64,000 bases of DNA from assembly GCA_965238215.1 (NCBI GenBank), contig OZ250180.1, forward strand, positions 1,798,001 through 1,862,000. Direction: 5' to 3'. The position numbers and the translations under genes are program-made. This DNA is from JAPULR01 sp965238215 (GTDB lineage: Bacteria > Chloroflexota > Dehalococcoidia > Lucifugimonadales > GCA-2712585). The notes under the pieces are model-generated. The model ran no database searches. It was not told the origin of the DNA and saw only the letters and a list, made by a program, of their open reading frames with translations. Positions within the stretch are counted from its first letter, which is position 1; every line of letters starts with the position of its first letter. Shown piece by piece: positions 33,415 to 41,477 of the stretch.

Positions 33415-33774
33415 CTAGGAGTCGCCCTCCGCATCGTCCAGCACCAAGCCGATGACGTTGCCTTCCGGGTCCGCCATCATGGCGAAGGTCACCACCCCGG
33501 GTATCTCCGTGGGCGGCACGACGGTCTTGCCCCCCAAGCTCTCCGATCTATCGAGGGAGGCTTGCAGGTCTTTGACGCCCACGTAGAACACGACCTGGGG
33601 TGCCGTCGGAGCATTCGTCACTCCCCCGTTGATACCACCGGCCTGAGTGTCCACCACGCCGTAATTCATGGGATTGTCTGCGTTGATGTTCCAGTCGAAC
33701 AGCTTGCGATAGAATTCCTGGGCAGCCCCTGCGTCCTTGACCTGAATTTCAAAGTGGATCACTGGATTGGGCAT
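33415..33774 (-). CDS. VOC-family (glyoxalase-like) protein
   Basis: A 119-residue protein with the paired beta-alpha-beta-beta-beta units of the vicinal oxygen chelate fold. H-F-E-I-Q-V-K-D at the start supplies a metal ligand, F-Y-R-K-L-F-D-W is the usual helix, and D-P-E-G-N-V-I-G-L-V closes the second unit. A central G-G-I-N-G-G loop is present. Functions in this family include glyoxalase, dioxygenase and resistance binding. The gene diverges from the sulfurtransferase at 33909. Confidence 0.82.
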   Translation of the reverse strand: MPNPVIHFEIQVKDAGAAQEFYRKLFDWNINADNPMNYGVVDTQAGGINGGVTNAPTAPQVVFYVGVKDLQASLDRSESLGGKTVVPPTEIPGVVTFAMMADPEGNVIGLVLDDAEGDS

Positions 33775-33908
33775 TCTTAGGTTGCCTCCGGCTCTATTTT
33801 GTAGGATATTGTCGTGAGAAGGAGCGCTAGTCTTTCCCTGGCGCCAATTATACAGAAGAATACGCCCGCCTGGACTGGCAACGCGGCGGCGCGAGTTTGG
33901 AGTGCAGC

Positions 33909-34739
33909 ATGAGTGAAAGAAACGACTTTGAGCATCCGGAGTATCTGACGAACACTGCCTGGTTGGGTGAGCATCTGGGAGAGCCGGGCCTCTGCGTGGT
34001 GGACTGCGACGTGCCCGATCAGTATCAGCGCGCCCACGTCCCCGGCGCGGTGTTTCAGAAGGACCACTATCAGAAGGACCCCGACACCAACAGGCTGCAC
34101 ATATTTGGCCCCCAGGGCTTCAAGCGTCTCGCCGAGTCTCTGGGCATTGGGGACGAAACCCTCGTTGTGGCTTACGACAACTCCCGTGGGTTGTACGCCG
34201 CTCGCCTCTGGTGGGCGCTCAACCACTACGGTCACTCCAACGTCAAAGTCATGGACGGCGGCTGGCGCAAGTGGCTTTCCGAGGGCCGCCCCGTGACCGA
34301 CGCTCCCGCCGGAAGTCCGCCCCCTGTAACCTTCACCCCCCGTGAGGACCACTCGATGATGGTGACGGCGACCGAGCTGATGGCGGACTACCACAAGCCG
34401 GAGGTCGTCGTCTGGGACGTGAGAAGCCGGGGCGAATACGAAGGGTCCATCATCCGCGGCAACCGCAGGCCGGGACGAATCGCCGGCGCCGTTCATCTCG
34501 AATGGCTGGAATTGGTGGACGGCCGGACACACCTGCTCAAGCCGGCGTCTGAGATTCGGAGCATCCTGGAGGACAACGGCATTACGCCCGACAAACGCAT
34601 CGACGCTCATTGACAGGCGGGAATCCGTGCGGCGCACGGCACCTTCGTCCTCAAGCTTCTGGGCTACCCCGACGCTCGCAACTACGACGGCTCATGGGCC
34701 GAGTGGGGCAACCGCGACGACACCCCGATAGAAACCTAA
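33909..34739 (+). CDS. Selenocysteine-containing sulfurtransferase (two-domain rhodanese, in-frame TGA at active site)
   Basis: A two-domain thiosulfate/mercaptopyruvate sulfurtransferase of 276 residues with TGA at codon 235 (34611-34613). The inactive N-terminal rhodanese domain has V-V-D-C-D-V-P, A-H-V-P-G-A, and V-M-D-G-G-W. The C-terminal domain has V-W-D-V-R-S-R-G-E-Y-E-G, then R-I-D-A-H-U-Q-A-G-I-R. The TGA sits exactly at the catalytic Cys of the C-x-x-G-x-R loop. Downstream residues continue the family in frame to TAA at 34737, including L-K-L-L-G-Y-P and Y-D-G-S-W-A-E-W-G. A perfect hairpin starts 12 nt after the TGA. ATG 33909 follows GGAG. A nonsense mutation is the alternative, but a second TGA-at-active-site gene and tRNA-Sec nearby argue against it. 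Confidence 0.87.
34625..34639 (+). promoter_or_regulatory. Candidate SECIS hairpin in the sulfurtransferase mRNA
   Basis: CCGTGC (34625-34630) and GCACGG (34634-34639) form a perfect 6-bp stem with loop GGC. The loop starts 18 nt after the TGA and begins with G, as bacterial SECIS elements require. It lies within coding sequence. Confidence 0.65.
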
Positions 34740-34776
34740 CCCCCCGCCTTTCCGTCCTGACGCCCAGCGGTAGCAG

Positions 34777-34806
34777 TTGACGGCGTAAGGTTTGCCGCCG
34801 TATCAT
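34777..34806 (+). promoter_or_regulatory. Promoter of PaREP1/HEPN-like copy 4
   Basis: TTGACG (34777-34782), an 18-bp spacer and TATCAT (34801-34806). Hexamer order and spacing match copies 1 and 2 at 21 kb. Confidence 0.6.
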
Positions 34807-34850
34807 ATTGCAAGGGCATACAGAACTAACGTCGCAGTAAAGCATAGAAC

Positions 34851-35207
34851 ATGCAGAAAACCACAACCTACAGGGAACAGAGCCGGACGTTCATGGATCA
34901 AGCATACGAAGAGCTTGACACGGGCGACTTGGCCCAGGCGTCTGAGAAAGGTTGGGGTGCGTCGGCTCAGATGGTCAAAGCCAACGCGCAGAAGCGGGGC
35001 TGGGACCACTTCACACATCGGGACCTTTTTCGCGTAGTTGATCGGTTGACGGAGCAGACCGGCGATTCGGAATTGGCTACTCTATTTGGTTCGGCGGGAT
35101 TCCTTCACATGAATTTCTACGAGAACGGATTCTCTGCAAGAGCTATCAAGGCCACCCTTCGCCGCGTGGAGCGTTTCGTAGAGAAAGCTGAGCGCCTTCT
35201 GGACTGA
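34851..35207 (+). CDS. PaREP1/HEPN-like small protein, copy 4
   Basis: A 118-residue paralogue of the tandem copies at 20.6-22.1 kb. It keeps T-T-T-Y-R-E-Q-S-R-T-F, the A-S-E-K-G-W-G-A-S-A-Q-M-V-K-A core and F-L-H-M-N-F-Y-E-N-G-F. It is closer to copy 1 in some places and clearly older in divergence than the copy 2/3 pair. It lies on the opposite strand and just upstream of a separate HEPN/nucleotidyltransferase-like pair. Function unknown. Confidence 0.72.
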   Translation: MQKTTTYREQSRTFMDQAYEELDTGDLAQASEKGWGASAQMVKANAQKRGWDHFTHRDLFRVVDRLTEQTGDSELATLFGSAGFLHMNFYENGFSARAIKATLRRVERFVEKAERLLD

Positions 35208-35315
35208 ATTCCCTGATCCAGGCACTCTTAGTCCACCAATGCAACTTTGCCGTTTCCGGTCAATCCGCCTTCCGCCGGAATCCAGAGCCTTCTGCGTCCT
35301 GCGCTTTAGCGCCCC

Positions 35316-35663
35316 CTACCCCCGCTGGAAGTCCGCCTCCTCCAGCATTCGCGCCAGAATTGGATGCGTCTCGGGTTTCCTCAGGTCCAGTGACGATATG
35401 GATATGGCCCGGAACAATACGCCGGTGCTAACTGACGCATCCACCGACTCTCCCATCTCAGGCAGTTCCACCCCGAGGGCTTGGGCCACGTAAAGTGCCG
35501 CCACCCGGCCCACCTGTGAGTCGTAGCAGCGTGTGAGAACCCGTCCCCGGTGCAGCATGACAACCCCGCTCTTGCCGCTTCGCAGAGTCACCGGCACCCG
35601 ACGGCGGGGAACGTCCAGGATCCCCTCGGCGTACTCCCATGCCTTGGTCCGGCTCACTCCCAC
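35316..35663 (-). CDS. Hypothetical protein
   Basis: A 115-residue frame of mixed alpha/beta character. It includes basic segments (R-R-R-V-P-V-T-L-R-S-G-K-S-G-V) and a central V-A-A-L-Y-V-A-Q-A-L-G-V-E-L-P. No membrane segment, signal peptide or recognised motif is seen. It lies between PaREP1-like copy 4 and the HEPN gene. I do not recognise the family. Confidence 0.45.
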   Translation of the reverse strand: MGVSRTKAWEYAEGILDVPRRRVPVTLRSGKSGVVMLHRGRVLTRCYDSQVGRVAALYVAQALGVELPEMGESVDASVSTGVLFRAISISSLDLRKPETHPILARMLEEADFQRG

Positions 35664-35731
35664 GTTATTCCCCCCATCCTGCGAACATTGCGTCGTCCGT
35701 AATCACGGAATCGCGCTCACAAGCTCCTCGC

Positions 35732-36142
35732 CTACTCCTCCGCCAGCCTGTCACGGACGAAGGTAAGAACCTCGTTCGCAAGCTCCAAGGCCCGCTCCGC
35801 CTCCAGATCGTCGAATACGTCGGCGGGGATTCCGCCGGGCAGATAGTTCGGGTACCTCGTCAGGTTGTAGTACTTGTCCAGGTAGATGGCGCGAACCTTA
35901 AGCACGTCGAACAGCATCTCGAAGATCTTCGCATCCTCGCAAAGGTCTGCCAGCGAGTGGCCCCAAACGTCCTCCGCTCCCCGGGAGTAGAGAAACCCCT
36001 TCATCGACTTTTCGCCGCACTGCTGGGCCATGAAGCAGGCCAGGTTAAACCGCTTGTGCTCCTGGGCCAGGCGTGCGTCGTCCAGGTCCCTCTCCGCCTG
36101 CGCCAGCCATCGGGCGCCCTCCGCCTTCCTGTTAGGCATCAT
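35732..36142 (-). CDS. HEPN-domain protein
   Basis: The 136-residue protein has the HEPN layout: A-E-G-A-R-W-L-A-Q-A-E-R-D-L-D-D-A, then F-N-L-A-C-F-M-A-Q-Q-C-G-E-K-S-M-K-G-F-L, then H-S-L-A-D-L, and Y-L-D-K-Y-Y-N-L-T-R-Y-P-N-Y. The R-Y-P-N-Y segment near residue 98 is typical of HEPN partners of minimal nucleotidyltransferases. In MNT-HEPN pairs HEPN is an RNase toxin silenced by AMPylation. It overlaps the upstream nucleotidyltransferase-like gene by 11 bp. Confidence 0.82.
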   Translation of the reverse strand: MMPNRKAEGARWLAQAERDLDDARLAQEHKRFNLACFMAQQCGEKSMKGFLYSRGAEDVWGHSLADLCEDAKIFEMLFDVLKVRAIYLDKYYNLTRYPNYLPGGIPADVFDDLEAERALELANEVLTFVRDRLAEE

Positions 36143-36473
36143 AGACCACCTCCCCCATCTGAATGGCGCGCCCCAGGCTGGAGTCTGAAGCGCCCAACTC
36201 GTCGAATTCCTCCGGCGTGTAGGGGAAGAAATCTACCGCCACCGAGGGCGACAGGTGGCTGTAGAAGAAGTCGGGCCGCCGAACGAAGGGCCGGTCGTCA
36301 TCCATAACCATCACCAGCTTCAAAGCGGTGTCAGGCTCCACGGCGCCGGGATATAGGGGGTTCAGAAGGATTGCCCTTCTGACTCCCAACTGCGGTAGCA
36401 TTGCGATTATCTTGTCCAACTCCTCTTGCAGGAGCTTCATCCGGTATTGGACGAAGCCGACTCTCATGGGCAT
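36132..36473 (-). CDS. Degenerate minimal nucleotidyltransferase-like partner of the HEPN gene
   Basis: A 113-residue protein upstream of and overlapping the HEPN gene, in the position of an MNT antitoxin. The fold pattern is suggestive: a long N-terminal helix, then R-R-A-I-L-L-N-P-L-Y, K-L-V-M-V-M-D-D and V-A-V-D-F-F-P-Y-T-P-E-E-F-D-E-L. The G-S-x-A-R-G and S-D-x-D catalytic motifs are replaced (N-P-L-Y-P-G and L-V-M-V-M-D-D). If it is an MNT it has probably lost transferase activity. Confidence 0.6.
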   Translation of the reverse strand: MPMRVGFVQYRMKLLQEELDKIIAMLPQLGVRRAILLNPLYPGAVEPDTALKLVMVMDDDRPFVRRPDFFYSHLSPSVAVDFFPYTPEEFDELGASDSSLGRAIQMGEVVYDA

Positions 36474-36525
36474 AGGCCGCTCCGGTTGTTAAATTTCTCT
36501 GGATATCTCAACGGGGCCTCCGCCT

Positions 36526-37272
36526 TCACGACAACTCCCAGTCCAGGATAACCATGTGCGTTTCCCTGGGGCCGTGGGCGCCGATGACCAGGGTCTGCTC
36601 GATATCCGCCGTGCGGCTGGGGCCGGTGATGAAGTTCATATAGCTGCCCGCGTCGACGCCGTCGCGCAAGTAAGCCACCCTTCGGAGAAGATACAGGTCG
36701 TCCAGGCTTTCCAGCGTCTGAGAGGGCTTCACCAGGGCCACGTGCACCGGCGGGAGGAGGGACGTCAGTCTGCTCACTCCACGGCGGGGCAGAACGACGA
36801 CGGTGCCCGTTTCAGCGATGGCGTAGTCAACCCCGGTAATCCCCAGGTCGGCGTCGGCGGGATTGAAGATTCCGGCGCTTTCGTGACTGCGGGCCATCAC
36901 CTGCACCGATGCGCCCAGAGACGAAAGCGCGTCGTCCAGGGGCACGTCGTCAAAGACCTCCTGCACGGAGCGGACCACTCGTCGGGCCTCGAGCTTCTGG
37001 GCCAGCTGAATGACGTAGCCAACGGCGTCCTCCACCCCCGACGCCCGATGGACGATCCAGCCCCGTAGCTCAGCCACCCGCGCCAACTCGTTAACGTTGG
37101 CCCGGCGATTCGTAGACAGCCTCTCCAGCGTCGCCCGTCCCCGCTCTTCCACGGAGGTCTGTCCCTCTTGCAAGCGGGCGTAGGGGTGTTCCGGCGGGCC
37201 GGCCTTTCGCCCCAAAGCCGCTCTAACCGACGCTAGAAACTGTTCCGGCGGTGTCCCCAGGACCTCCTTCAA
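36526..37272 (-). CDS. lutC: LUD-domain protein, LutC-type
   Basis: A 248-residue protein from a TTG at 37272 that overlaps the lutB stop (TTGA). GGGGAGG lies about four bases before it. The family core is present: D-A-D-L-G-I-T-G-V-D-Y-A-I-A-E-T-G-T-V-V-V and L-I-T-G-P-S-R-T-A-D-I-E near the end, replaced here as F-I-T-G-P-S-R-T-A-D-I-E. With LutA and LutB it forms the L-lactate utilisation complex or a related 2-hydroxy-acid oxidase. A longer upstream frame runs inside lutB and is rejected. Confidence 0.82.
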   Translation of the reverse strand: MKEVLGTPPEQFLASVRAALGRKAGPPEHPYARLQEGQTSVEERGRATLERLSTNRRANVNELARVAELRGWIVHRASGVEDAVGYVIQLAQKLEARRVVRSVQEVFDDVPLDDALSSLGASVQVMARSHESAGIFNPADADLGITGVDYAIAETGTVVVLPRRGVSRLTSLLPPVHVALVKPSQTLESLDDLYLLRRVAYLRDGVDAGSYMNFITGPSRTADIEQTLVIGAHGPRETHMVILDWELS

Positions 37273-38714
37273 CGGTCCTCCCCTTCCAGCCGTTCCGACC
37301 AGATCTGGCGGAAGCTCTTGTGCGGCAGGGCGGGCAGGTCCCGGGAGCGGGTCCATCGGGAGAAGGGCGGCAGCGGCATCCGGCGGATGAATGATCCTCG
37401 TGAGAAGGGCCATTGAGCCAAGAGGCCCAGCGTTCGAGTGAACCCCAGCAGCCGGGGGCTGCTCATGAGCTTGCGGTAGCTCCCAGCCAGAAGCCGATCA
37501 GGAAGGGAAGCCTTGGCAGGGCTAGACTGAGAACCTTCCGAAAGCTGGGACCGCAGCTTCAACAGCATGCGCGGGATGTTTATCTTGATGGGGCAAACGT
37601 CCCGGCAGGCCCCGCAGAGACTGGAGGCGTTGGGAAGGTCTTTGCTCCGTTCAAGCCCCACCAGAACCGGGGACACCACCGCGCCGATGGGCCCGGGGTA
37701 CACCCAGCCGTAGGAGTGTCCGCCGACCTTCCGGTACACGGGGCATGCGTTGAGGCAGGCGCCGCATCGGATGCAGTATAGGGCCTCTCTCAGGTCTGGG
37801 TCTGCCAACAGGCGGGAGCGCCCGTTGTCAACGATAACTAGGTGAAACTCCTCCGGCCCGTCTTCGTCGTCGGGCCGCTTTGGCCCGTAGACGTGGGTAA
37901 CGTAGCTGCTTATGCGCTGGCCTGTGGCCGCCCGGGGCAGCAGCCGAATGAAGACGGTCAGGTCTTCCATGGATGGCACTATCTTCTCCATGCCAGTTAT
38001 GGACACCAGAACCCGCGGCACGGAGGTGCAGAACCGTCCGTTGCCCTCGTTTGTAATAAGGGTCACCGTGCCGGTCTCCGCCACCAGGAAGTTGGCGCCG
38101 GTGATGCCCATGTCGGCGCTCACCAGCTTCTCCCGCAGCACCTCCCGCGCCGCGCCGGCCATGGCCTCGATGTCTTTAAGGTTCGGACGGCCTATCTTCC
38201 GTCCGAAGAGCTCGGAGACTTCTTCCTTGGACTTGTGCATCGCGGGGGCGATGATGTGGAATGGCGTTTCATTGGCCAGCTGGATGATGTATTCCCCCAA
38301 GTCCGTTTCCACCGGCTCCACGCCCATGTCCTCCAGGAAGGGATTCAAGCCCATCTCTTCCGAAACCATCGACTTGCTCTTGATGGCCAGCTTCAGTCCC
38401 CGGGTCTCGGCGATGCGTCCCACGATGGCGCGGGCCTCGTCGGCGTCCTTGGCGAAGTGCACCTGTCCGCCGTTTTCAATGACCCGTTCACGAAGAAGTT
38501 CCAGGTAGTAGTCCAGGTTGTCGAGGGTATGGCGCTTGACCTCCCGCCCCTGTTCCCGAAGCTCCTCCCACCGCTGGGGTGAAATCTCCTCGATGGCCTC
38601 GGCCCGTGCGCCGTCGAAGGTGCCCATGGAGCGGCTCATGAAGGATTGGAGCTTGGCGTTCGCCAGGACGCGAGCGGAGGCCTGGCGGAATTCTTGAGTC
38701 TTTACTTCCGACAT
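37269..38714 (-). CDS. lutB: LutB-type iron-sulfur protein with LUD domain
   Basis: A 481-residue protein combining an N-terminal LUD domain (S-A-D-M-G-I-T-G-A-N-F-L-V-A-E-T-G-T-V) with two 4Fe-4S sites near residues 305-375 (C-I-R-C-G-A-C-L-N-A-C-P and C-G-A-C-R-D-V-C-P). It passes electrons from lactate or glycolate oxidation. Start ATG 38714 follows GGGGAAG; a Met eight codons upstream is less likely. It is the middle gene of a lutA-small ORF-lutB-lutC cluster on the minus strand. The Arg-rich C-terminus is usual for this family. Confidence 0.88.
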   Translation of the reverse strand: MSEVKTQEFRQASARVLANAKLQSFMSRSMGTFDGARAEAIEEISPQRWEELREQGREVKRHTLDNLDYYLELLRERVIENGGQVHFAKDADEARAIVGRIAETRGLKLAIKSKSMVSEEMGLNPFLEDMGVEPVETDLGEYIIQLANETPFHIIAPAMHKSKEEVSELFGRKIGRPNLKDIEAMAGAAREVLREKLVSADMGITGANFLVAETGTVTLITNEGNGRFCTSVPRVLVSITGMEKIVPSMEDLTVFIRLLPRAATGQRISSYVTHVYGPKRPDDEDGPEEFHLVIVDNGRSRLLADPDLREALYCIRCGACLNACPVYRKVGGHSYGWVYPGPIGAVVSPVLVGLERSKDLPNASSLCGACRDVCPIKINIPRMLLKLRSQLSEGSQSSPAKASLPDRLLAGSYRKLMSSPRLLGFTRTLGLLAQWPFSRGSFIRRMPLPPFSRWTRSRDLPALPHKSFRQIWSERLEGEDR

Positions 38715-38971
38715 TTTTCTTCCCCTTGAAGAGGACAAGTCGTCCCTATCGTGGGTGATGTCTCAGTTTGGTCTTCGACAACCTTTGTAAACACAGGTTG
38801 TCTAGGTAGTGCTCCTTGGAAGATCGTTCCGCCGTCGACTGATGCACGGCTCCGATAATTGCGGATAAAACCATGCTGAAAGGCCATATGAGTCTCCTCT
38901 TCAAATCCGTCTAGGTCAAAATGGCCAACATCGCCTTTGTAGTCTCTGCATTCTCTGCAGAAGAAAGCCAT
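38702..38971 (-). CDS. Small hypothetical protein with N-terminal Cys pair, inside the lut cluster
   Basis: An 89-residue frame starting M-A-F-F-C-R-E-C-R-D-Y, with a single C-x-x-C and a His-containing stretch that might bind metal. AAAGGAG lies eight bases before the ATG, supporting translation. It sits between lutA and lutB and its end overlaps the lutB start by 13 bp. The second half has no clear structure. No family recognised. Confidence 0.5.
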   Translation of the reverse strand: MAFFCRECRDYKGDVGHFDLDGFEEETHMAFQHGFIRNYRSRASVDGGTIFQGALPRQPVFTKVVEDQTETSPTIGTTCPLQGEEKCRK

Positions 38972-39053
38972 CAGAGTTTCTCCTTTCCTTTCTGTTCAAA
39001 CCGAGACACTACCTTATCGGGAGTGTATCAAGGCGCGTCGTCGCTCCCAACAT

Positions 39054-39794
39054 CTAAGAATCACCCGATAGAATCTGGGCCAGGTGGCGGGCATCCACCC
39101 CCGCGCCGCGGCGGTTCAGCCCGCCCCGAATCTGCATCAGGCAACTGGCGTCGCAGGCCGCCACCGTCGACGCCCCGCTCTTGACGATATTCTCCACCTT
39201 GTCGTCCAACATGGCCTGGGAGATGTCCGGGTACTTGACGGAGAAAGTCCCGCCGAAGCCGCAGCAGGTATCGGCGTCCTCCAGTGGGATGTACTCCAGC
39301 CCCTTCACGCCTTTCAGCAGGGACACCGGTTCTTCGACGACTTCCAACTCCCGGAGCAGGTGGCACGAAGGATGATAGGTGACTTTGTCGCCGTGGGTCG
39401 CCCCCACGTCGGTAACGCCCAGCACGTTAACCAGAAACTGGGAGAACTCATACACCTTGCCGCTCAAAGCTGCCGCCTTTGGCCCGGCCACCGGATCGTC
39501 GCGGAAAATCTCCGGGTAGAAGACCTTCATCATGGAGGCGCAGGAGCCGGAGGGCACGACCACATACTGGCTATGTTCGAAGCCGTCGAGCACGCGTCGG
39601 CCAAGCTGAGCGGCGTCCTTACGGAAGCCGGAGTTGTAGAGCGGCTGTCCGCAGCAGGTCTGGTCCGGCGGGAAGTCTACCCGCACCCCCTGGCGTCGCA
39701 GCACACCCACCACCGCCTCGCCAACTTCGGGAAAAAGCTGGTCCACCAGGCAGGTGACAAACAGGGAAGCGCGGATTGGGGTCGTTTCAGCCAT
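39054..39794 (-). CDS. lutA: LutA-type CCG-domain iron-sulfur protein
   Basis: A 246-residue protein with two cysteine-rich CCG domains: C-C-G-Q-P at about residues 47-51 and C-C-G-F-G-G near 187, with accompanying C residues in H-P-S-C-H-L-L and C-D-A-S-C-L. These bind noncubane or 4Fe-4S clusters, as in HdrB and GlpC. It is the third component of L-lactate or glycolate oxidation. It is the first gene of the minus-strand lut cluster. Confidence 0.88.
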   Translation of the reverse strand: MAETTPIRASLFVTCLVDQLFPEVGEAVVGVLRRQGVRVDFPPDQTCCGQPLYNSGFRKDAAQLGRRVLDGFEHSQYVVVPSGSCASMMKVFYPEIFRDDPVAGPKAAALSGKVYEFSQFLVNVLGVTDVGATHGDKVTYHPSCHLLRELEVVEEPVSLLKGVKGLEYIPLEDADTCCGFGGTFSVKYPDISQAMLDDKVENIVKSGASTVAACDASCLMQIRGGLNRRGAGVDARHLAQILSGDS

Positions 39795-39899
39795 CAGCCC
39801 CTCTGCTCAAAGATTGAGTTTCAGAGTATCAGAGCAGCGAAAGCGGGGCAAGCTAGGGAGGAGAAAGGCCGCAACAAGGTGTTCAACCCGCTAGGCAGG

Positions 39900-40172
39900 C
39901 TACACCAGCGGTTCGATGCCGCTCACGTCGATCTTGGCGCGAGCCATTTCCAAGTCATATCTCCGCTGAAGGTTCAGCCAGAAGTCGGGAGTCATGCTCA
40001 GGGCGTATCCGATTCGCAACGCCGTGTCCGCGGTAATTGACCTGCGGCAGTGGACGATGTCGTGGATGCGAATCTGGGGCACCCCAATTGTCTTTGCCAG
40101 CCGGTATTAGGTGATGCCCAATCCCGTTAGAATCTCCGCCAAATGCTCCCCAGGATGTATAAGCTTAGGCAT
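39900..40172 (-). pseudogene. HigA-type XRE antitoxin interrupted by a TAA stop
   Basis: The reading frame from ATG 40172 gives L-I-H-P-G-E-H-L-A-E-I-L, reaches TAA (40107-40109) and then continues in frame with Y-R-L-A-K-T-I-G-V-P-Q-I-R-I-H-D-I-V-H, R-S-I-T-A-D-T-A-L-R, and F-W-L-N-L-Q. The whole matches HigA antitoxins that bind DNA through a helix-turn-helix. TAA cannot encode selenocysteine, so this is a true nonsense interruption. No higB is visible next to it. Confidence 0.78.
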
Positions 40173-40233
40173 GTTTACCTCGTGTCAAAGGTAGAAGTTA
40201 AGAGTGTCTGTGCAGCGAAACTGAAGCCGAGGC

Positions 40234-40803
40234 CTAAGGATTGGCGGCGCAGCATCCCTTGAAAGATTCTAGAAACTCCCTAACGTCCTCGCCGTCATCG
40301 TAGATGGCGTCTTCAAGCTCATTGGAGACATCTTGCTCGTCGTAGCCGCCGATCACTGTCAGAATCCAAAGCCAGAACTGCATCCACCCAGATTCCTCTG
40401 CCAACTTATCGGTCAGATTTTGGGCGATGAACCGCCTCACTTCGTATTCGTTCAACAGGACGTCATACCTTTGTCCCAACCGTACAACCCCGGATGAGAG
40501 GAGATTCACGTCACGGTCGTCCATAAATGTGCGCCAGTCAGGCGTAGCGGTGGGAGTAGCCGTTGTCGTTGCGACCTCCTCCTCATCGCCTGTCAATGCT
40601 CCCATAATGATGAGAAGGACGAACAAACCGCCTACGATGCCAAGCACCACCAGCCAAGGATTGGTCTCCTTCTTGGCCTGCGGGACCCTCTTCTCCATTT
40701 CGCTTGAACCGGAGGCGGATCTGGGATCTGCCAGCTTATTGCCACATCGCTTGCAGAACCGGTCATTCGAGTCGCATTCTGTTCCGCACCTTGGGCAATT
40801 CAT
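40234..40803 (-). CDS. Membrane-anchored zinc-ribbon protein
   Basis: The 189-residue protein starts with a zinc ribbon (C-P-R-C-G-T-E-C-x6-C-K-R-C-G-N-K), then a polar linker and one transmembrane segment at about residues 49-68 (W-L-V-V-L-G-I-V-G-G-L). After a Thr/Pro-rich stretch comes a domain of about 105 residues with no recognised motif, acidic and ending in C-C-A-A-N-P. Topology suggests the ribbon faces the cytoplasm and the C-terminal domain the outside. Function unknown. Confidence 0.72.
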   Translation of the reverse strand: MNCPRCGTECDSNDRFCKRCGNKLADPRSASGSSEMEKRVPQAKKETNPWLVVLGIVGGLFVLLIIMGALTGDEEEVATTTATPTATPDWRTFMDDRDVNLLSSGVVRLGQRYDVLLNEYEVRRFIAQNLTDKLAEESGWMQFWLWILTVIGGYDEQDVSNELEDAIYDDGEDVREFLESFKGCCAANP

Positions 40804-40889
40804 GGCAAAACAACCCCACGGCTTTCGGCGTCAGTTGGTTTAAAGCAAGGAAACCCTAAACTAATGTTTCCCTAAACGCAAATCCGCTC

Positions 40890-40986
40890 TGGCGGGAGTG
40901 GGAGGGAGTCGAACCCTCCCATCCCGGTTGTGACGGGATACAGCGGATTTGAAGTCCGCGAGAGCCACCGGGCCCCATCCACTCCC
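40890..40986 (-). tRNA. selC: tRNA-Sec (anticodon TCA)
   Basis: A 97-nt gene with the unusual shape of bacterial tRNA-Sec. The acceptor stem has 8 bp (GGGAGTGG with CCACTCCC), followed by a discriminator G and an encoded CCA. The T stem has 5 bp (GAGGG/CCCTC) with loop TTCGACT. The anticodon arm reads GGACTTCAAATCC, with TCA at 40950-40952. A long variable arm has a 6-bp stem (ATCCCG/CGGGAT). The 8+5 acceptor-T helix and the long variable arm separate it from normal tRNAs and a suppressor tRNA-Ser. It is charged with Ser and converted to Sec by SelA; SelB delivers it to UGA codons with SECIS hairpins. Confidence 0.95.
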
Positions 40987-41079
40987 GTTATGAGTTCGCC
41001 TAAGTGCCCCATCCATAGCCGGAGGGGCGTAATTTCAGTCGTTCGCGCCGGCACCTAAACCGACGCCGGGACGAAAAAG

Positions 41080-41409
41080 TTAAGCGGCCAGCGCCGCCTG
41101 TATCTTCTTCCTCAACTGGCCCTTGGGCACCGCGCCCACAATCTGCTCCACGGGCTTGCCGCCCTTGAAAATCAGCAGCGCCGGTATGCTCCGGATGCCG
41201 TAGGTAACGGCCGTGATGGGGCTAGAGTCCACGTCCACCTTGGCGAAGTCCATGACTCCGTCCATCTCTTCCGCCAGCTCGTCCACAATGGGGGATATCA
41301 TCTTGCAGGGCACGCACCACTCCGCCCAGAAGTCCACCAGTACGGGAAGCTCCGCCTCTACTACTTTTTCGTTGAATTCAGCATCGTTCACGGCAAAGGG
41401 TTTCGCCAT
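41080..41409 (-). CDS. trxA: Thioredoxin
   Basis: A 109-residue thioredoxin. The active site is W-C-V-P-C-K at residues 31-36, with Val instead of the usual Gly between the cysteines, and the cis-Pro lies in S-I-P-A-L-L-I-F. It reduces disulfides in the cytosol and could recycle the peroxiredoxin and the sulfurtransferase in this window. GGGAGG precedes the ATG at 41409; an open frame upstream of it has no thioredoxin character. It diverges from the RNA methyltransferase gene. Confidence 0.95.
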   Translation of the reverse strand: MAKPFAVNDAEFNEKVVEAELPVLVDFWAEWCVPCKMISPIVDELAEEMDGVMDFAKVDVDSSPITAVTYGIRSIPALLIFKGGKPVEQIVGAVPKGQLRKKIQAALAA

Positions 41410-41477
41410 TGGTTCCTCCCAGTGTAAGGTTATTGTGTGTATCTTCAGCGGGGTGTGCGCCCCTTCTGTTATTTCAG

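Noticed and set aside
40107..40109. Third selenocysteine codon in the HigA-like gene
   Set aside because: The interrupting codon is TAA and the position is not a Cys.
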